Assembly: GCA_947174995.1 (NCBI GenBank)
Contig: CAMWLC010000017.1
Span: 1 to 51,584, forward strand
DNA length: 51,584 bases
Source: an uncultured Porphyromonadaceae bacterium
GTDB lineage: Bacteria > Bacteroidota > Bacteroidia > Bacteroidales > Muribaculaceae
Reading direction: 5' to 3'
A program made the position numbers and the translations under genes. This document shows, piece after piece, positions 34,396 through 43,508 of the stretch; the first letter of the stretch is position 1; each line of letters begins with the position of its first letter. The notes under the pieces were generated by a model, which worked only from the letters and a program-made list of their open reading frames with translations, ran no database searches and was not told the DNA's origin.

Positions 34396-35478
34396 TCAGA
34401 GGTTTACGTGAGACATGTCTATGGTATTGTCTGCATCGACCCAGTCGTTGACCTGAACGGTAAACTTGATCGGATCGCCGAGCACGGGTTTGCCCGGAGT
34501 GGGGTCGTCAGGATCCACTGTGCCTGCACCGCGTGTGAAATCAAGAGTGTAGATGTAGTGTTTGCCCTGTTCCCATGTGCCCGAAAGGGGTATTGAGGCC
34601 CATGCATATTTGATGGGGGTACCATCGGCGTTCTTACGCTTGTCGGAAGGATAGGGATACATCTGCACGCCGTCTGCAGTGGAAATGTTGATCAGCACGG
34701 AGAGGTAGGCTTCGCGTGCCACGTTGTCGGGGTCATTGGTAGGAGACCAGGGGGTAAGGGTCTGCGGTATGAACATTCCGTTTCCTGCTGTGCCCATGAT
34801 GGACTGGGCATCGGAAGTCAGCGTAACCTCGTCGATATTGCTTGTGAAGACTGCTGTGTCGTGCCAGTCATCGAGAGTCCATTCGTTGGTGGTGAAGTCG
34901 AATGTACCGGTGGTCTGGGGACGGCCTATGCGCACACCTGCCACCTTGTAGGTATAGACCTTGCTGTCGCTCTTGGCGCGTACCTCCACCTGGGCAAGAC
35001 GGTGATCGAAAGTCAGAGGCACTCCTGCCACCTCATTCTTGTCACGGGTGCCTGTAGCGTGGGCTGTGATGAAGTCCACCTGATCGGCAATATTCTCAGC
35101 CACGGTGAATGAAGTGAGTTCCTTGGTATCCTTGTCGATGGTGATGTCGGCGCCCAACTCGTCCATCGAGGGGGCGTAGGCGTAGAAATCAAGCACCGTG
35201 GTGTCGCCGGGCCACCTGTAATCCTCGGCGGAGGCGAAGAATGAATCGCTCCCTTTCGAGAATTTGATATCCTTGAAATACTGTTGGCCATTCATCAGGG
35301 AGGTCACATAAATATCGGTCAGATTCGCGTTGTTGGTTTCTGTGGCGCGTGTTGCCGAACCCATTGCGGGACGGAAACCGATGGCACCCTCTTTGCGGGC
35401 CAGGCTTACTGTTTCGTCATTGGAGCATGAGGCCAGGGCCAGAGCTGCCAGGGGTAGGAGAAGAAGTGTGTGTTTCAT
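34396..35478 (-). CDS. Fimbrillin-family lipoprotein (Mfa/FimA-like)
   Basis: This 360-residue lipoprotein has a lipobox ALASC with C18. IGFRPAMGSATRATE near 32-46 is the typical start of fimbrillin-family proteins and may be the protease-processed strand of type V pilins. Two transthyretin-like beta domains follow, with YAYAPS, FDHRLAQVEVRAKS and GNGMFIPQTLTPW being family features. The C terminus (KFTVQVNDWVDADNTIDMS) resembles other fimbrillin ends. It is probably a pilus or surface-fibre subunit. It lies 104 bp after the DUF5119 gene. Confidence 0.82.
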   Translation of the reverse strand: MKHTLLLLPLAALALASCSNDETVSLARKEGAIGFRPAMGSATRATETNNANLTDIYVTSLMNGQQYFKDIKFSKGSDSFFASAEDYRWPGDTTVLDFYAYAPSMDELGADITIDKDTKELTSFTVAENIADQVDFITAHATGTRDKNEVAGVPLTFDHRLAQVEVRAKSDSKVYTYKVAGVRIGRPQTTGTFDFTTNEWTLDDWHDTAVFTSNIDEVTLTSDAQSIMGTAGNGMFIPQTLTPWSPTNDPDNVAREAYLSVLINISTADGVQMYPYPSDKRKNADGTPIKYAWASIPLSGTWEQGKHYIYTLDFTRGAGTVDPDDPTPGKPVLGDPIKFTVQVNDWVDADNTIDMSHVNL

Positions 35479-35582
35479 AGTTGATTGGGTTTTATTATAA
35501 AATGTTTTAAGAGCGCGGTTTGTTCGGAGTCCGAATGTTAAAATCGCGGATATTCGGAGGTAATGTCGAGTGCCGGTATTTT

Positions 35583-36557
35583 TTACATGTGGAGGTCGAC
35601 ATAGACGGCCTCCCAGTCGTTGACGTCCGGCACGAGGCCTGTCGGGGCGCGTCCCGGATCGGGCAGGTCGATGCCGCGCACCACGATGTGCACATTCTTC
35701 GGGTCCGGAGCGTTGTCCACCTGGTCCGTGACATCAAACGTGGACACCCACTTCGTGCCATCTTCCAGCACCATATATAAGGAGAGGATGTGGCGATTCG
35801 AGGTCACGGGCGTGTCGCCGAATGTGAGGAATTTTCCGAACATGGAATCTCCCGACTCCTCGGGATGAAGCACCAGGGGCATTGTCACCGCATTGTCGGA
35901 GGCATTGCTGTGGCCGGCATACACACCCTCCGAGATGCCCGAGAGGGAGGCGTCCACCGCTCCGCCAGAGAGGGACTCGATGTTTTTCACGTCAAGCACC
36001 CTGACGTCATAGCGACAGATTCGTTCCTCAGGATAGAGCGTTACGGTTTTCTTGCCGGGCGAGGGACGCAGGATCACGTCGTCGACATTGTCGGTCCATA
36101 ACATACCGGGGGCCTTGGCCATGCGTTCCTGCACGGCCGCGTCATGGCGGGGCACCATGCGTGTCGGTATGCTGCGCCCTTCGAGGATGTCGGCGTCCGC
36201 GGTGGTTATGAGGATGCGGTCGGGGTTATCGCTGCCGGTGAGCACCGCCCATTCCTCAGTGTCTGTATTCATACCCACGGCCACATAGCTCCCGTAGGGT
36301 ATGCGCACTTCTCCGCCGTCGCGTCCGGTGAAGATGTATCTCAGGCCCCCGGCAGCCTGCGGGTTGTCATCTTTAGGAAACATATAGGCCGCCATCGAGG
36401 CGGGTGAGGCATCGGGAGCATATCTCCAGTCGAAGACTATCTCCATGGTATCCCCCTTTTCGGGGGCCACATAAAGGGGCTTGTGATGGCACGAGCCGAG
36501 CGTGAGGGTGGATGCCGCAAGCAGGGATTTGAAGATAATATCACGTGTGTTCATCAT
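35583..36557 (-). CDS. DUF5119 lipoprotein of a fimbrial locus
   Basis: This 324-residue lipoprotein has a lipobox TLGSC with C23. Its start motif MEIVFDWRYAPDASPASMAAYMFP is typical of DUF5119 proteins that occur in Bacteroidetes fimbrillin loci. It is otherwise beta-rich with no enzyme motif, and it ends VNDWEAVYVDLHM. A pilus anchor or minor subunit is likely but inferred from context. Its ATG overlaps the DUF3575 stop by 4 bp. Translation could start at the first or second of two adjacent ATGs. Confidence 0.8.
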   Translation of the reverse strand: MMNTRDIIFKSLLAASTLTLGSCHHKPLYVAPEKGDTMEIVFDWRYAPDASPASMAAYMFPKDDNPQAAGGLRYIFTGRDGGEVRIPYGSYVAVGMNTDTEEWAVLTGSDNPDRILITTADADILEGRSIPTRMVPRHDAAVQERMAKAPGMLWTDNVDDVILRPSPGKKTVTLYPEERICRYDVRVLDVKNIESLSGGAVDASLSGISEGVYAGHSNASDNAVTMPLVLHPEESGDSMFGKFLTFGDTPVTSNRHILSLYMVLEDGTKWVSTFDVTDQVDNAPDPKNVHIVVRGIDLPDPGRAPTGLVPDVNDWEAVYVDLHM

Positions 36558-37876
36558 CGGCCTCCTTTCCCTTTGTTATAGTTGCCGCGGCCTATGAGCC
36601 AGACGAGCGACACCTCGGCCTTTGTCGGTCCGAACCAGCGCAGGTTGTGTGTGGAGCGGTACTGATAATATCCGTCCACCGGATCATATTTGATATACTT
36701 GCCCCAAAGGCACCCTATTCCTATCGTGAAATCAAGGTTCAGGCGTCGGGCCACCGGGAGGGAGTAGCCGTATTCTATGCCGGCCATGTAGTTGCAGCGG
36801 TCCCATAGAGTCTTCTCGGGCAGACCTCCCATGTATCCCGTGCCGCCCCATTCGAAATCGTAGGTGACTATTCCGGCGTATACCCCGGCATGATGGCCCG
36901 TTAGGGGTTTCTCGGCAGCCTGGCGTCCGAACCATCTGCGTATGGCCAGGTCGCCGCCGTATGCACGCCAGTAGCGGTGTAGCCGGTTGGAATCCCACCA
37001 TCCGTAGGTCCAGTTGCCTCCGACGCTCCAGTCGTGGCCCAGATAGAACTCCACCCTTACCGTGGGGAGGGCAGCGGCGTCATACAGCAGATTGGTACCT
37101 ATCGACATATAGAACGGAGGCTTGAACCGGCGTGCCGAGAGGTCGCCTAAGGAGATGGTGCCCGCGGGTTTGGCCTCGAGGTTGCCCAACGAGAGGGGAG
37201 GGCCCTCGCGCAGGACCACGCTGTGAACGGGTGTGTGGTCACGCTCCCGGAGAGCGGCGGGATAGTCCACCACCACCCTTGTGGCGCGAAGTCTGGGGAA
37301 TATGTTGCGATAGAGATATGAGTATGTGCGCCCTCCATCCATGCTTTTCAGCCATGAGAGAAGGGCATTGTCCTCATGCGCCTCCAGGCCCTCGGCTGGC
37401 ACCTCTTCGAGCATGGCGATGACGGTCTCGCGCCCCGGCACATTGCTGTCGCGGCTCACGAGTTCGCGCAGACCGTGCCAGTCGCGTCCGGCGTATTCGA
37501 ATGTGAAGAGGGAATCGGGAAATTCCCCGAGTGATTTCAGATATTCGTGTATGGCGTCGGCACGCCGGCGTGACAGCCGGCGGTTGAACTCCAGCGGCCC
37601 TTCGGGCGAGGCCGCTCCGAGCACGCGGATACCCTGCACGCCGGAATAGACCCTGCCGTCGGGTCCGAAAATCGAATCGAGGCGCGCGAGTTGGGCCCTG
37701 TTGTCGGCAAGTTCGGGGAGGAGCTCGTCATGCGACTGCCGGAAGTGGACGTAGACCGTATCGGCATCTCCCGCCGCGGAGCCGGGAGTCCCGGCCGGTG
37801 CCAGGGCCGGAATTAAGAGAGCTGCAAGGGCGGTGAGCAGCCGCAGTGAGTATGTCCGGATAGTGTGTTTGTTCAT
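36554..37876 (-). CDS. DUF3575 outer-membrane protein with OmpA-like N-terminal region
   Basis: This 440-residue protein has a signal peptide (cleavage near APA-GT, residue 28). Residues about 40-200 resemble a periplasmic OmpA-like domain (GVQGIRVLGAASPEGPLEFNRRLSRRRADAIHEYL). The DUF3575 beta-barrel region follows from about 250 (FYMSIGTNLLYDAAALPTVRVEFYLGHDWSVGGNWTYGWW) to the end. DUF3575 proteins usually lead fimbrillin operons and are thought to be outer-membrane assembly or anchor proteins. It is the first of three genes in the order DUF3575, DUF5119, fimbrillin. Confidence 0.82.
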   Translation of the reverse strand: MNKHTIRTYSLRLLTALAALLIPALAPAGTPGSAAGDADTVYVHFRQSHDELLPELADNRAQLARLDSIFGPDGRVYSGVQGIRVLGAASPEGPLEFNRRLSRRRADAIHEYLKSLGEFPDSLFTFEYAGRDWHGLRELVSRDSNVPGRETVIAMLEEVPAEGLEAHEDNALLSWLKSMDGGRTYSYLYRNIFPRLRATRVVVDYPAALRERDHTPVHSVVLREGPPLSLGNLEAKPAGTISLGDLSARRFKPPFYMSIGTNLLYDAAALPTVRVEFYLGHDWSVGGNWTYGWWDSNRLHRYWRAYGGDLAIRRWFGRQAAEKPLTGHHAGVYAGIVTYDFEWGGTGYMGGLPEKTLWDRCNYMAGIEYGYSLPVARRLNLDFTIGIGCLWGKYIKYDPVDGYYQYRSTHNLRWFGPTKAEVSLVWLIGRGNYNKGKGGR

Positions 37877-37937
37877 AGCGGAGGGGGGAGAGGTGTATCT
37901 GTATCTTAATCAACGTCAGGCACGGGCGGATGGTTTG

Positions 37938-38663
37938 TCAGCGCAGACGGAAAATGCGCCTCCACCAGGAGCGTGGACGCGAGAGGGTGCGTACCCTGCG
38001 GGCATGATCGCGTCTCACCCCCCGGTCCCTCCCGTTTTCCACACCCTTCCGCAGCAGGGCGCGGAGTTTGTCGGGGGAGCGGTATGCCGCCTTGGGGGCG
38101 CGGCGGCGTACGTTTTTGAGAATCCGTTTCAGGTCCGAAGGATAGCCCACGTATGTGTCGTAGGGGAGGTCTCCCATATCGCGCAGGGAACAGTCGCCGT
38201 AGAAGATAATGACCGAACTCATGGGGATGAATCCGTATCCGCTCACGGCACGCCGCAGGGCCGCTATGTGCCCCTCGTTCTGCCTCACGGGATTGTAAAA
38301 CCTGTGGTTCTCGCCCCCGTTGGCCAGCACCTGGGTCCAGTAGTCGTTGTAGCCCCGGCCGTAGATGCGCCCGCTGTAATCCTTCACCTCGAAGACCACC
38401 AGCCCGTGGTCCGTGACGGCTACCGCATCGACTTGCGCATACTTTCCTCCCCCGGTGTGGATGTAGAGGTCATGGAAGAGGTCGTCGGGGCGCAGCCCCC
38501 TTTTGAGCAGGGCGAGGATGAGGCTCCGCTCGGAGGGTGTGCCGCGCCGGCGCCCGGTGACACGGCGCATCAGTCGCCGGTATTTCCACCATATATGTAT
38601 GCGGAGCCATCCCGCCAGAAGCAGGATGGCTCCGATGATGACTGCGATGTCGGCTGCTGTCAT
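37938..38663 (-). CDS. NERD-domain protein, membrane anchored
   Basis: This 241-residue protein has one N-terminal TM helix (about 6-24), then a basic linker. A nuclease-related domain covers about 40-145: GTPSERSLILALLKRGL, AQVDAVAVTDHGLVVFEVKDYSGRIYG with the D-x-(n)-ExK core, then NPVRQNEGHI. The C terminus is strongly basic (RRDHARRVRTLSRPRSWWRR). It may act on nucleic acid, but no activity is established for most NERD proteins. It overlaps the aminotransferase gene by 4 bp (38660-38663). Confidence 0.82.
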   Translation of the reverse strand: MTAADIAVIIGAILLLAGWLRIHIWWKYRRLMRRVTGRRRGTPSERSLILALLKRGLRPDDLFHDLYIHTGGGKYAQVDAVAVTDHGLVVFEVKDYSGRIYGRGYNDYWTQVLANGGENHRFYNPVRQNEGHIAALRRAVSGYGFIPMSSVIIFYGDCSLRDMGDLPYDTYVGYPSDLKRILKNVRRRAPKAAYRSPDKLRALLRKGVENGRDRGVRRDHARRVRTLSRPRSWWRRIFRLR

Positions 38664-39853
38664 TTCAGCCGGGCGGAAGCCTCGCGTATGCGGCGCATGG
38701 CCTCGCGGATGTTGTCGTCGGAAGTGGCGTAGCTAAGGCGCAGGTAGCCGGGGGCGCAGAAGGCAGCGCCGTCCACCGTGGCCACGTGGGCTTCCTGGAG
38801 GAGGAACATCACGTAGTCTCCGCTTGACTTGATGTCGTAACCCTCGCACTTCTTCCCGATATAGCTGCTCACCTCGGGGAAGAGATAGAAAGCTCCCTGA
38901 GGCACATTGCATCGCCAGCCCGGGATTTCGCGAGCCAGCTCCACGATGAGGTCGCGGCGCCGCTCGAAGACGCGGCGCATGGCCTCGCGGTCGTCCTGCG
39001 GACCCTCGTATGCGGCCTCGGCCGCCTTCTGGGCTATGGAGGAGGCTCCGGAAGTGTATTGTCCCTGGAGCTTGGTGACGGCCTTGGCTATCTCAAGCGG
39101 ACCGGCCATGTATCCGATGCGCCATCCCGTCATGGCGTATGCCTTTGATACGCCGTTGATGATGATGACGCGGTCGCGCAGCTGCTCGAACCCGGCGATG
39201 GAGTGCACCTCACCCGTGAAATTGATGTGCTCGTAGATGTCGTCGGCCAGCACCATCACCTGCGGATGGCGCTCCAGCACCTCCACGAGGCCCTTGAGCT
39301 CATCATGTGAATAGATGACACCCGTGGGGTTGGATGGGGAGTTGAGCATCAGCATGCGGGTACGCGGAGTGATGGCCTCCTCGAGTTGCTGCGGAGTGAT
39401 CTTGAAATCCTGGTCGACGCTTGCGGACACTGTCACGACCTTGCCCTCGGCCAGCTTGACCATCTCCACATAGCTCACCCATGCCGGCACGGGGATCACC
39501 ACCTCGTCGCCCGGGTTGATGGTGGCCAGGAGCACGTTGCAGAGTTCCTGCTTGGCGCCGTTGCCCACCACGATCTGCTCGGGGGCGTATTCGACGTGGT
39601 TCTCGCGCGAGAGCTTTGCGGCGATGGCGCGGCGCAGCGACATATAGCCGGGCACGGGGGTGTAGCCCGAGAAATTGTCGTCGATGGCCTTCTTGGCCGC
39701 AATCTTCACATAGTCGGGAGTATGGAAGTCGGGCTCGCCGACAGACATGTTGATGACATCTACGCCCCGGGCCTTAAGCTCGGAACTTTTCTGCGACATC
39801 GCGAGCGTCGCGGAGGGGGAGAGATTCTTGACTCTGTCAGATATCTGTGTCAT
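38660..39853 (-). CDS. Class I/II PLP aminotransferase (aspartate aminotransferase type)
   Basis: This 397-residue enzyme transfers amino groups between amino acids and 2-oxo acids, most likely aspartate. INMSVGEPDFHTPDYVK near 36, GNGAKQELCNVLLA near 98, LNSPSNPTGVIYS near 168, and NGVSKAYAMTGWRIGY with PLP lysine K237 are all present, as is the C-terminal RLSYATSD with the carboxylate-binding arginine. The length is standard for the Igamma subgroup. It is the first gene of the pair with the NERD protein and has its own promoter. Confidence 0.9.
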   Translation of the reverse strand: MTQISDRVKNLSPSATLAMSQKSSELKARGVDVINMSVGEPDFHTPDYVKIAAKKAIDDNFSGYTPVPGYMSLRRAIAAKLSRENHVEYAPEQIVVGNGAKQELCNVLLATINPGDEVVIPVPAWVSYVEMVKLAEGKVVTVSASVDQDFKITPQQLEEAITPRTRMLMLNSPSNPTGVIYSHDELKGLVEVLERHPQVMVLADDIYEHINFTGEVHSIAGFEQLRDRVIIINGVSKAYAMTGWRIGYMAGPLEIAKAVTKLQGQYTSGASSIAQKAAEAAYEGPQDDREAMRRVFERRRDLIVELAREIPGWRCNVPQGAFYLFPEVSSYIGKKCEGYDIKSSGDYVMFLLQEAHVATVDGAAFCAPGYLRLSYATSDDNIREAMRRIREASARLK

Positions 39854-39902
39854 GATGTTCGGATGTAGTGTGTTTGTGTGGAGGATGGTATAGATTCAAT
39901 TG

Positions 39903-39934
39903 CGAAGTTACTCAAAACTTCCCATATACTCAAA
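39903..39934 (-). promoter_or_regulatory. Promoter of the aminotransferase gene
   Basis: On the minus strand, TTTG (39931-39934), a 20-nt spacer and TAACTTCG (39903-39910, one mismatch to the -7 consensus) lie about 50 nt before the start codon. Confidence 0.5.
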
Positions 39935-39974
39935 AAAAATAACCTCAAAGAGATGAAAGTTACGAAAAATGTGT

Positions 39975-39982
39975 TAAATTTG
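39975..39982 (+). promoter_or_regulatory. -7 element for the DUF4836-like gene
   Basis: TAAATTTG fits the consensus; no clear -33 box is seen. The transcript would begin near 39987 and first meet a 7-codon frame (40013-40036, MNNTLRQ) whose stop overlaps the start of the lipoprotein gene as ATGA, a possible leader that couples translation. Confidence 0.5.
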
Positions 39983-40032
39983 CGCCATCCCCCCGCCCCG
40001 GGGCATACGCTTATGAACAATACCTTACGCCA

Positions 40033-41382
40033 ATGAATAACAGACTCCCCAGACCCGCCCGTCTTCTGGCGAAGCGTGCGGAAGGGCTCCTCGCAGCCTT
40101 AGTGATGATAGTGGCCATGCTGGCCTCCTCCTGTTCCGACACCAATTCCGGCGATGCCCGCGACCTGCTCGCCACCGTGCCCTCCGACGCCGCCGGAGTG
40201 ATGGTGATCAATGTCCGCACCGTGCTCGATAAGACCGGCTACAAGGTGAAGGATGGCGTGGTGACGCCCCCCGCCGATGTCAAGGCCACCCTCGACACCA
40301 TAAAGGATAAGGATGAGGCCGAGACCCTCAAGGCCCTCTTAGCCGGGGATGCCGGAGTGGCTTTCAGCGCCGCGGTGTGCTTCTATGCCGACCAGCCCTA
40401 TCTCACCCTCATCCTCGACGACCCCGCCAAGACCCGCAAGTTCATAGCCGATAAGACCGGCGTCGAGTTTGTCGAGACCGACGGCGTGGAGATAAGCGGC
40501 GATTATGCCATAAAGGGCACACAGCTTTGGGTGGGAGCCAACTACGCTCCGCGCCCCGACCAGATCAACCGTTTCGAGACCCTGAGCGAGAAGCAGAGCT
40601 ACCTCTCCAGCAAGTATGCCGACAAGCTCACGGCCCTTGACCACGACTTCAATGCCATCGCCGACCTGAGCGGGCTCTCGCGCATCTCCGGATATGGCCG
40701 CGGCTCGATGACGCGCCAGGCCGCACAGCTCTCCATGATAGCTTCGGCCATATTCGAGGATCCCTCCTACATCTGCCTGGTGGGCGACCTTGACAAGAAG
40801 GCCTCGCGCTTCAACCTCACGCTGCTCAACGACGACTGCAACCCCGCCAAGTATCTCCTTCCCGCAGGAAAGATCGACGCTGCGGCGGTCAAGACCCTTG
40901 GCGGCACCGGCAACTACGCCTGGGCCATCGACGTCCCCTCCAAGCTCATCAAGAAAATCAAGACCATGGCCTCCGCTTTCGGCGGCGACCTTCCCCCCTC
41001 GGTGCTCGGTCTGCTCGACCCCATCGACGGCACGATAGCCGGAATCGGCATCGAATCCACCGATGACTACGCCATGCTCGTCACCACCACCGGCGACGGC
41101 ACTTCCGACCTCACCTCCATGCTCGCCGACATGGGAGCCGTGACACGCGACGGCAAATATGTGAAGGTCACGGCCGGCGACCGCAAGGTCACCGGACCCA
41201 TCACGGCCGAACAGGCCGCCTCGCTCCTCAAGGGGGCCGTGGCCGGAGGTGTGTTCAGCGACCCGCAGGCCTCACATGGCGTGACACGCGTCAGCATCAT
41301 CGCCCGCAACACCGACGGTGGTCTCAATGTGGAGATCACCGTGGAGGGCGACCCGGAAAAGATAATGAAGAAAATGCACTGA
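40033..41382 (+). CDS. DUF4836-like lipoprotein
   Basis: This 449-residue exported lipoprotein has a lipobox LASSC with C34 after a long basic n-region. The mature part starts DARDLLATVPSDAAGVMVINVRTVL, which matches the opening of DUF4836 proteins. It then shows repeated alpha/beta units without enzyme motifs (GDYAIKGTQLWVGANYAPRPDQI, LDPIDGTIAGIGIESTDDYAML). It lies 9 bp upstream of an ABC ATPase, so it may be part of the same transcript and work with that exporter. No function is established for the family. Confidence 0.78.
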   Translation: MNNRLPRPARLLAKRAEGLLAALVMIVAMLASSCSDTNSGDARDLLATVPSDAAGVMVINVRTVLDKTGYKVKDGVVTPPADVKATLDTIKDKDEAETLKALLAGDAGVAFSAAVCFYADQPYLTLILDDPAKTRKFIADKTGVEFVETDGVEISGDYAIKGTQLWVGANYAPRPDQINRFETLSEKQSYLSSKYADKLTALDHDFNAIADLSGLSRISGYGRGSMTRQAAQLSMIASAIFEDPSYICLVGDLDKKASRFNLTLLNDDCNPAKYLLPAGKIDAAAVKTLGGTGNYAWAIDVPSKLIKKIKTMASAFGGDLPPSVLGLLDPIDGTIAGIGIESTDDYAMLVTTTGDGTSDLTSMLADMGAVTRDGKYVKVTAGDRKVTGPITAEQAASLLKGAVAGGVFSDPQASHGVTRVSIIARNTDGGLNVEITVEGDPEKIMKKMH

Positions 41383-41391
41383 TTCTCCTCC

Positions 41392-42045
41392 ATGCAACGC
41401 ATCGACTCCATCACACTCTCGGGGCTTCTGCCCCGAGTTTTTATTTCAGAGAATATTCCCCCCTCCGAGGTGTGGCGTTCCCCCCTGCGCTTCGAGCGGG
41501 GGAAGACATACCTCGTGGAGGCGGCCAGCGGCGGGGGTAAGTCTTCCCTCGCTGCCTTCCTCTACGGCCTGCGCGACGACTACGAGGGGAAGCTCCTCTT
41601 CAACGAGCGCGACACTCGCACATACACCATCTCCGACTGGCAGGAGACGCGCCGCCGCCACATAGCATATCTCCCCCAGGAGCTGGCCCTCTTCCCCGAG
41701 CTTACGGCCCTGGACAATATCCGGCTGAAACTCGCCCTCACCGGCGACCCCTCGGAGAGCATGGCCCTCAAATGGATGGAGCGCCTCGGGATGTCCGGAC
41801 GACTCGACTACCCGGCCGGAAAGCTCTCCATAGGCCAGCAGCAGCGTGTGGCCCTCGTGCGCTCCCTCTGCCAGCCCTTTGACTTCATACTCCTCGACGA
41901 GCCGGTGAGCCATCTTGACGAAGCCAACAACCGCATTGCCGCCGCCATTGTGGCAGAGGAGGCAGCCCGGCGAGGAGCGGGAGTCATAATGACCTCCGTG
42001 GGCAATCCCCTGCTGCTCCCCGACGCCGTGCGTCTGAAACTCTGA
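41392..42045 (+). CDS. ABC transporter ATP-binding protein
   Basis: This 217-residue ABC ATPase has an atypical Walker A, ASGGGKSS at 45-52, in which the first glycine of GxxGxGKS is alanine (A44). The Q-loop is YLPQELALFPEL, the signature is LSIGQQQRVAL (I in place of the second residue G), and Walker B is FDFILLDEPVSHLDE. The D-loop is present, but the usual H-loop histidine is not obvious (VIMTSVGNP). It pairs with the FtsX/MacB-type permease just downstream. It may work as a mechanotransmitter or exporter; activity could be lowered by these substitutions. Confidence 0.85.
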   Translation: MQRIDSITLSGLLPRVFISENIPPSEVWRSPLRFERGKTYLVEAASGGGKSSLAAFLYGLRDDYEGKLLFNERDTRTYTISDWQETRRRHIAYLPQELALFPELTALDNIRLKLALTGDPSESMALKWMERLGMSGRLDYPAGKLSIGQQQRVALVRSLCQPFDFILLDEPVSHLDEANNRIAAAIVAEEAARRGAGVIMTSVGNPLLLPDAVRLKL

Positions 42046-42073
42046 AATGCCGTGCGTCCAAAACCCTGATATA

Positions 42074-43306
42074 ATGTCTACCGAAAGCCAAACGTCTTTC
42101 TCACCCAAGCGCATGGCCTCGCGCCTCCTGCGCCGCAATATCTCCGGGGCCCGCATCGCGGGCTTCGCACTCTCCGATTTCATAGGTCTGCTCATAGTGT
42201 GCGGGGCCCTGATGCTCTATATCGACTCGCGTCCCCTCTGGGACAGCGAGGACAGCTTCATACGCACCGACTATCTCGTCATCAACAAGCGCGTCACCTC
42301 GGCCAACACCATGGGGGAACGCCGTTCCTCCTTCACGCCCGACGAGATCGCCGACCTCGGGAAGCAGCCCTGGGTGCGCTCAGTGGGGAAATTCACCTCT
42401 TCGGCCTATCGTGTCGACGGCTCCGTGGACGCCGGGGGACGCGGTATGCGCACGGCCCTCTTCTTCGAGTCCATCCCTGACGAGTTCGTGGACGTGGCCC
42501 GCTCCTCGTGGCACTGGCGCGAGGGAGACGCCGAAGTGCCCGTCATCATCTCGCGCGACTATCTGACGCTCTACAACTTCGGCTTCGCCTCGGCTGCCGG
42601 ACTGCCGCAGATGAGCGAGGGGATGATGAGCGGTATCCCACTGCGGCTCACGCTGCGCTCCGATGACGGCAGCCGCGTCATCGGCGCCTCCGGACGTGTG
42701 GCCGGATACAGCGACAGGCTCAACACCATCCTTGTGCCGCAGTCGTTCATGGACTATGCAAACTCCACACTCGCGCCTGGTGCAGATCCGGACCCCTCGC
42801 GCCTGATAGTGGACGTCAGCAGCCCCGGCGACGTGGCCATCGACCGCTATCTCGAGGAGCATGGCCTGGAGCGTGCCGGAGACAAAGGGGCCTCGTCGGC
42901 CGCCTTCATCCTGCGCACCGCCGCCGGCACCGTCATGGGCATCGGTCTGCTCGTCACGCTCCTCTCCTTCTTCATCCTGCTGCTCTCCATCTCCCTGCTA
43001 ATGGAGAAAAACCGCGACCGTCTCCACACTCTCCTCCTGCTCGGATACCCCCTGAAGACAGCCGCCGCGCCATACCGCAGGGTGGTGGCCGCCGGGTGCG
43101 GGGGCGCCTTCCTGCTGACCGTGATATGCCTCTGGGCGCTCCGCCTCACATACCTCTCCATCCTCAGCAACTTCGGCGAGACCGGCTCCGGCATCTGGTG
43201 GGGCACGGGACTGGCCGCAGTGCTGACGCTGCTCGTGGCGGCCGGAAATTTCCTCTCCATACGCAGGCGTGTGGAAAGCGCCTGGGGCCTGAAGAGGAAA
43301 TGTTAA
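42074..43306 (+). CDS. ABC transporter permease, FtsX/MacB-like
   Basis: This 410-residue membrane protein has one N-terminal TM helix (about 28-50), a large periplasmic domain of about 240 residues (SSYRVDGSV-like beta-rich region), and three C-terminal TM helices (about 290-318, 342-362, 380-400). That is the classic FtsX/MacB topology. The conserved cytoplasmic loop LMEKNRDRLHTLLLLGYPLKTAAAPYR lies between the second and third helices. ATG 42074 was chosen over 42047 because the latter adds nine unconvincing residues. Two separate small genes, rather than a MacB fusion, make up the exporter. Confidence 0.8.
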   Translation: MSTESQTSFSPKRMASRLLRRNISGARIAGFALSDFIGLLIVCGALMLYIDSRPLWDSEDSFIRTDYLVINKRVTSANTMGERRSSFTPDEIADLGKQPWVRSVGKFTSSAYRVDGSVDAGGRGMRTALFFESIPDEFVDVARSSWHWREGDAEVPVIISRDYLTLYNFGFASAAGLPQMSEGMMSGIPLRLTLRSDDGSRVIGASGRVAGYSDRLNTILVPQSFMDYANSTLAPGADPDPSRLIVDVSSPGDVAIDRYLEEHGLERAGDKGASSAAFILRTAAGTVMGIGLLVTLLSFFILLLSISLLMEKNRDRLHTLLLLGYPLKTAAAPYRRVVAAGCGGAFLLTVICLWALRLTYLSILSNFGETGSGIWWGTGLAAVLTLLVAAGNFLSIRRRVESAWGLKRKC

Positions 43307-43338
43307 AATAGGGGAGTGTAAATGTTAATGAATCTTAA

Positions 43339-43384
43339 AATGGCAAATGTGACTATAAAAAATGTTACATTTGCCATTGTTTTG
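43339..43384 (+). terminator. Intrinsic terminator after the ABC exporter
   Basis: AATGGCAAATGT (43339-43350) and its exact complement (43367-43378) extend to a 15-bp stem with one G-T pair, followed by GTTTTGTG. Confidence 0.65.
43366..43373 (+). promoter_or_regulatory. Possible -7 element for the susC operon
   Basis: TACATTTG fits the consensus but lies in the distal arm of the terminator hairpin and lacks a -33 TTTG. The leader to the ATG at 43509 would be about 130 nt. This is the best candidate seen, not a firm call. Confidence 0.3.
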
Positions 43385-43508
43385 TGACTTCTGTACCATC
43401 GAAAAGCTCCATTGGGCAGCTTTCGGGGGCCATTTGTCCCGTGCATTAACCTGAAAATCAAAGAAAAATTATAATTAACCCAATGTAAAACTAAATTTTC
43501 ATTCTTGC

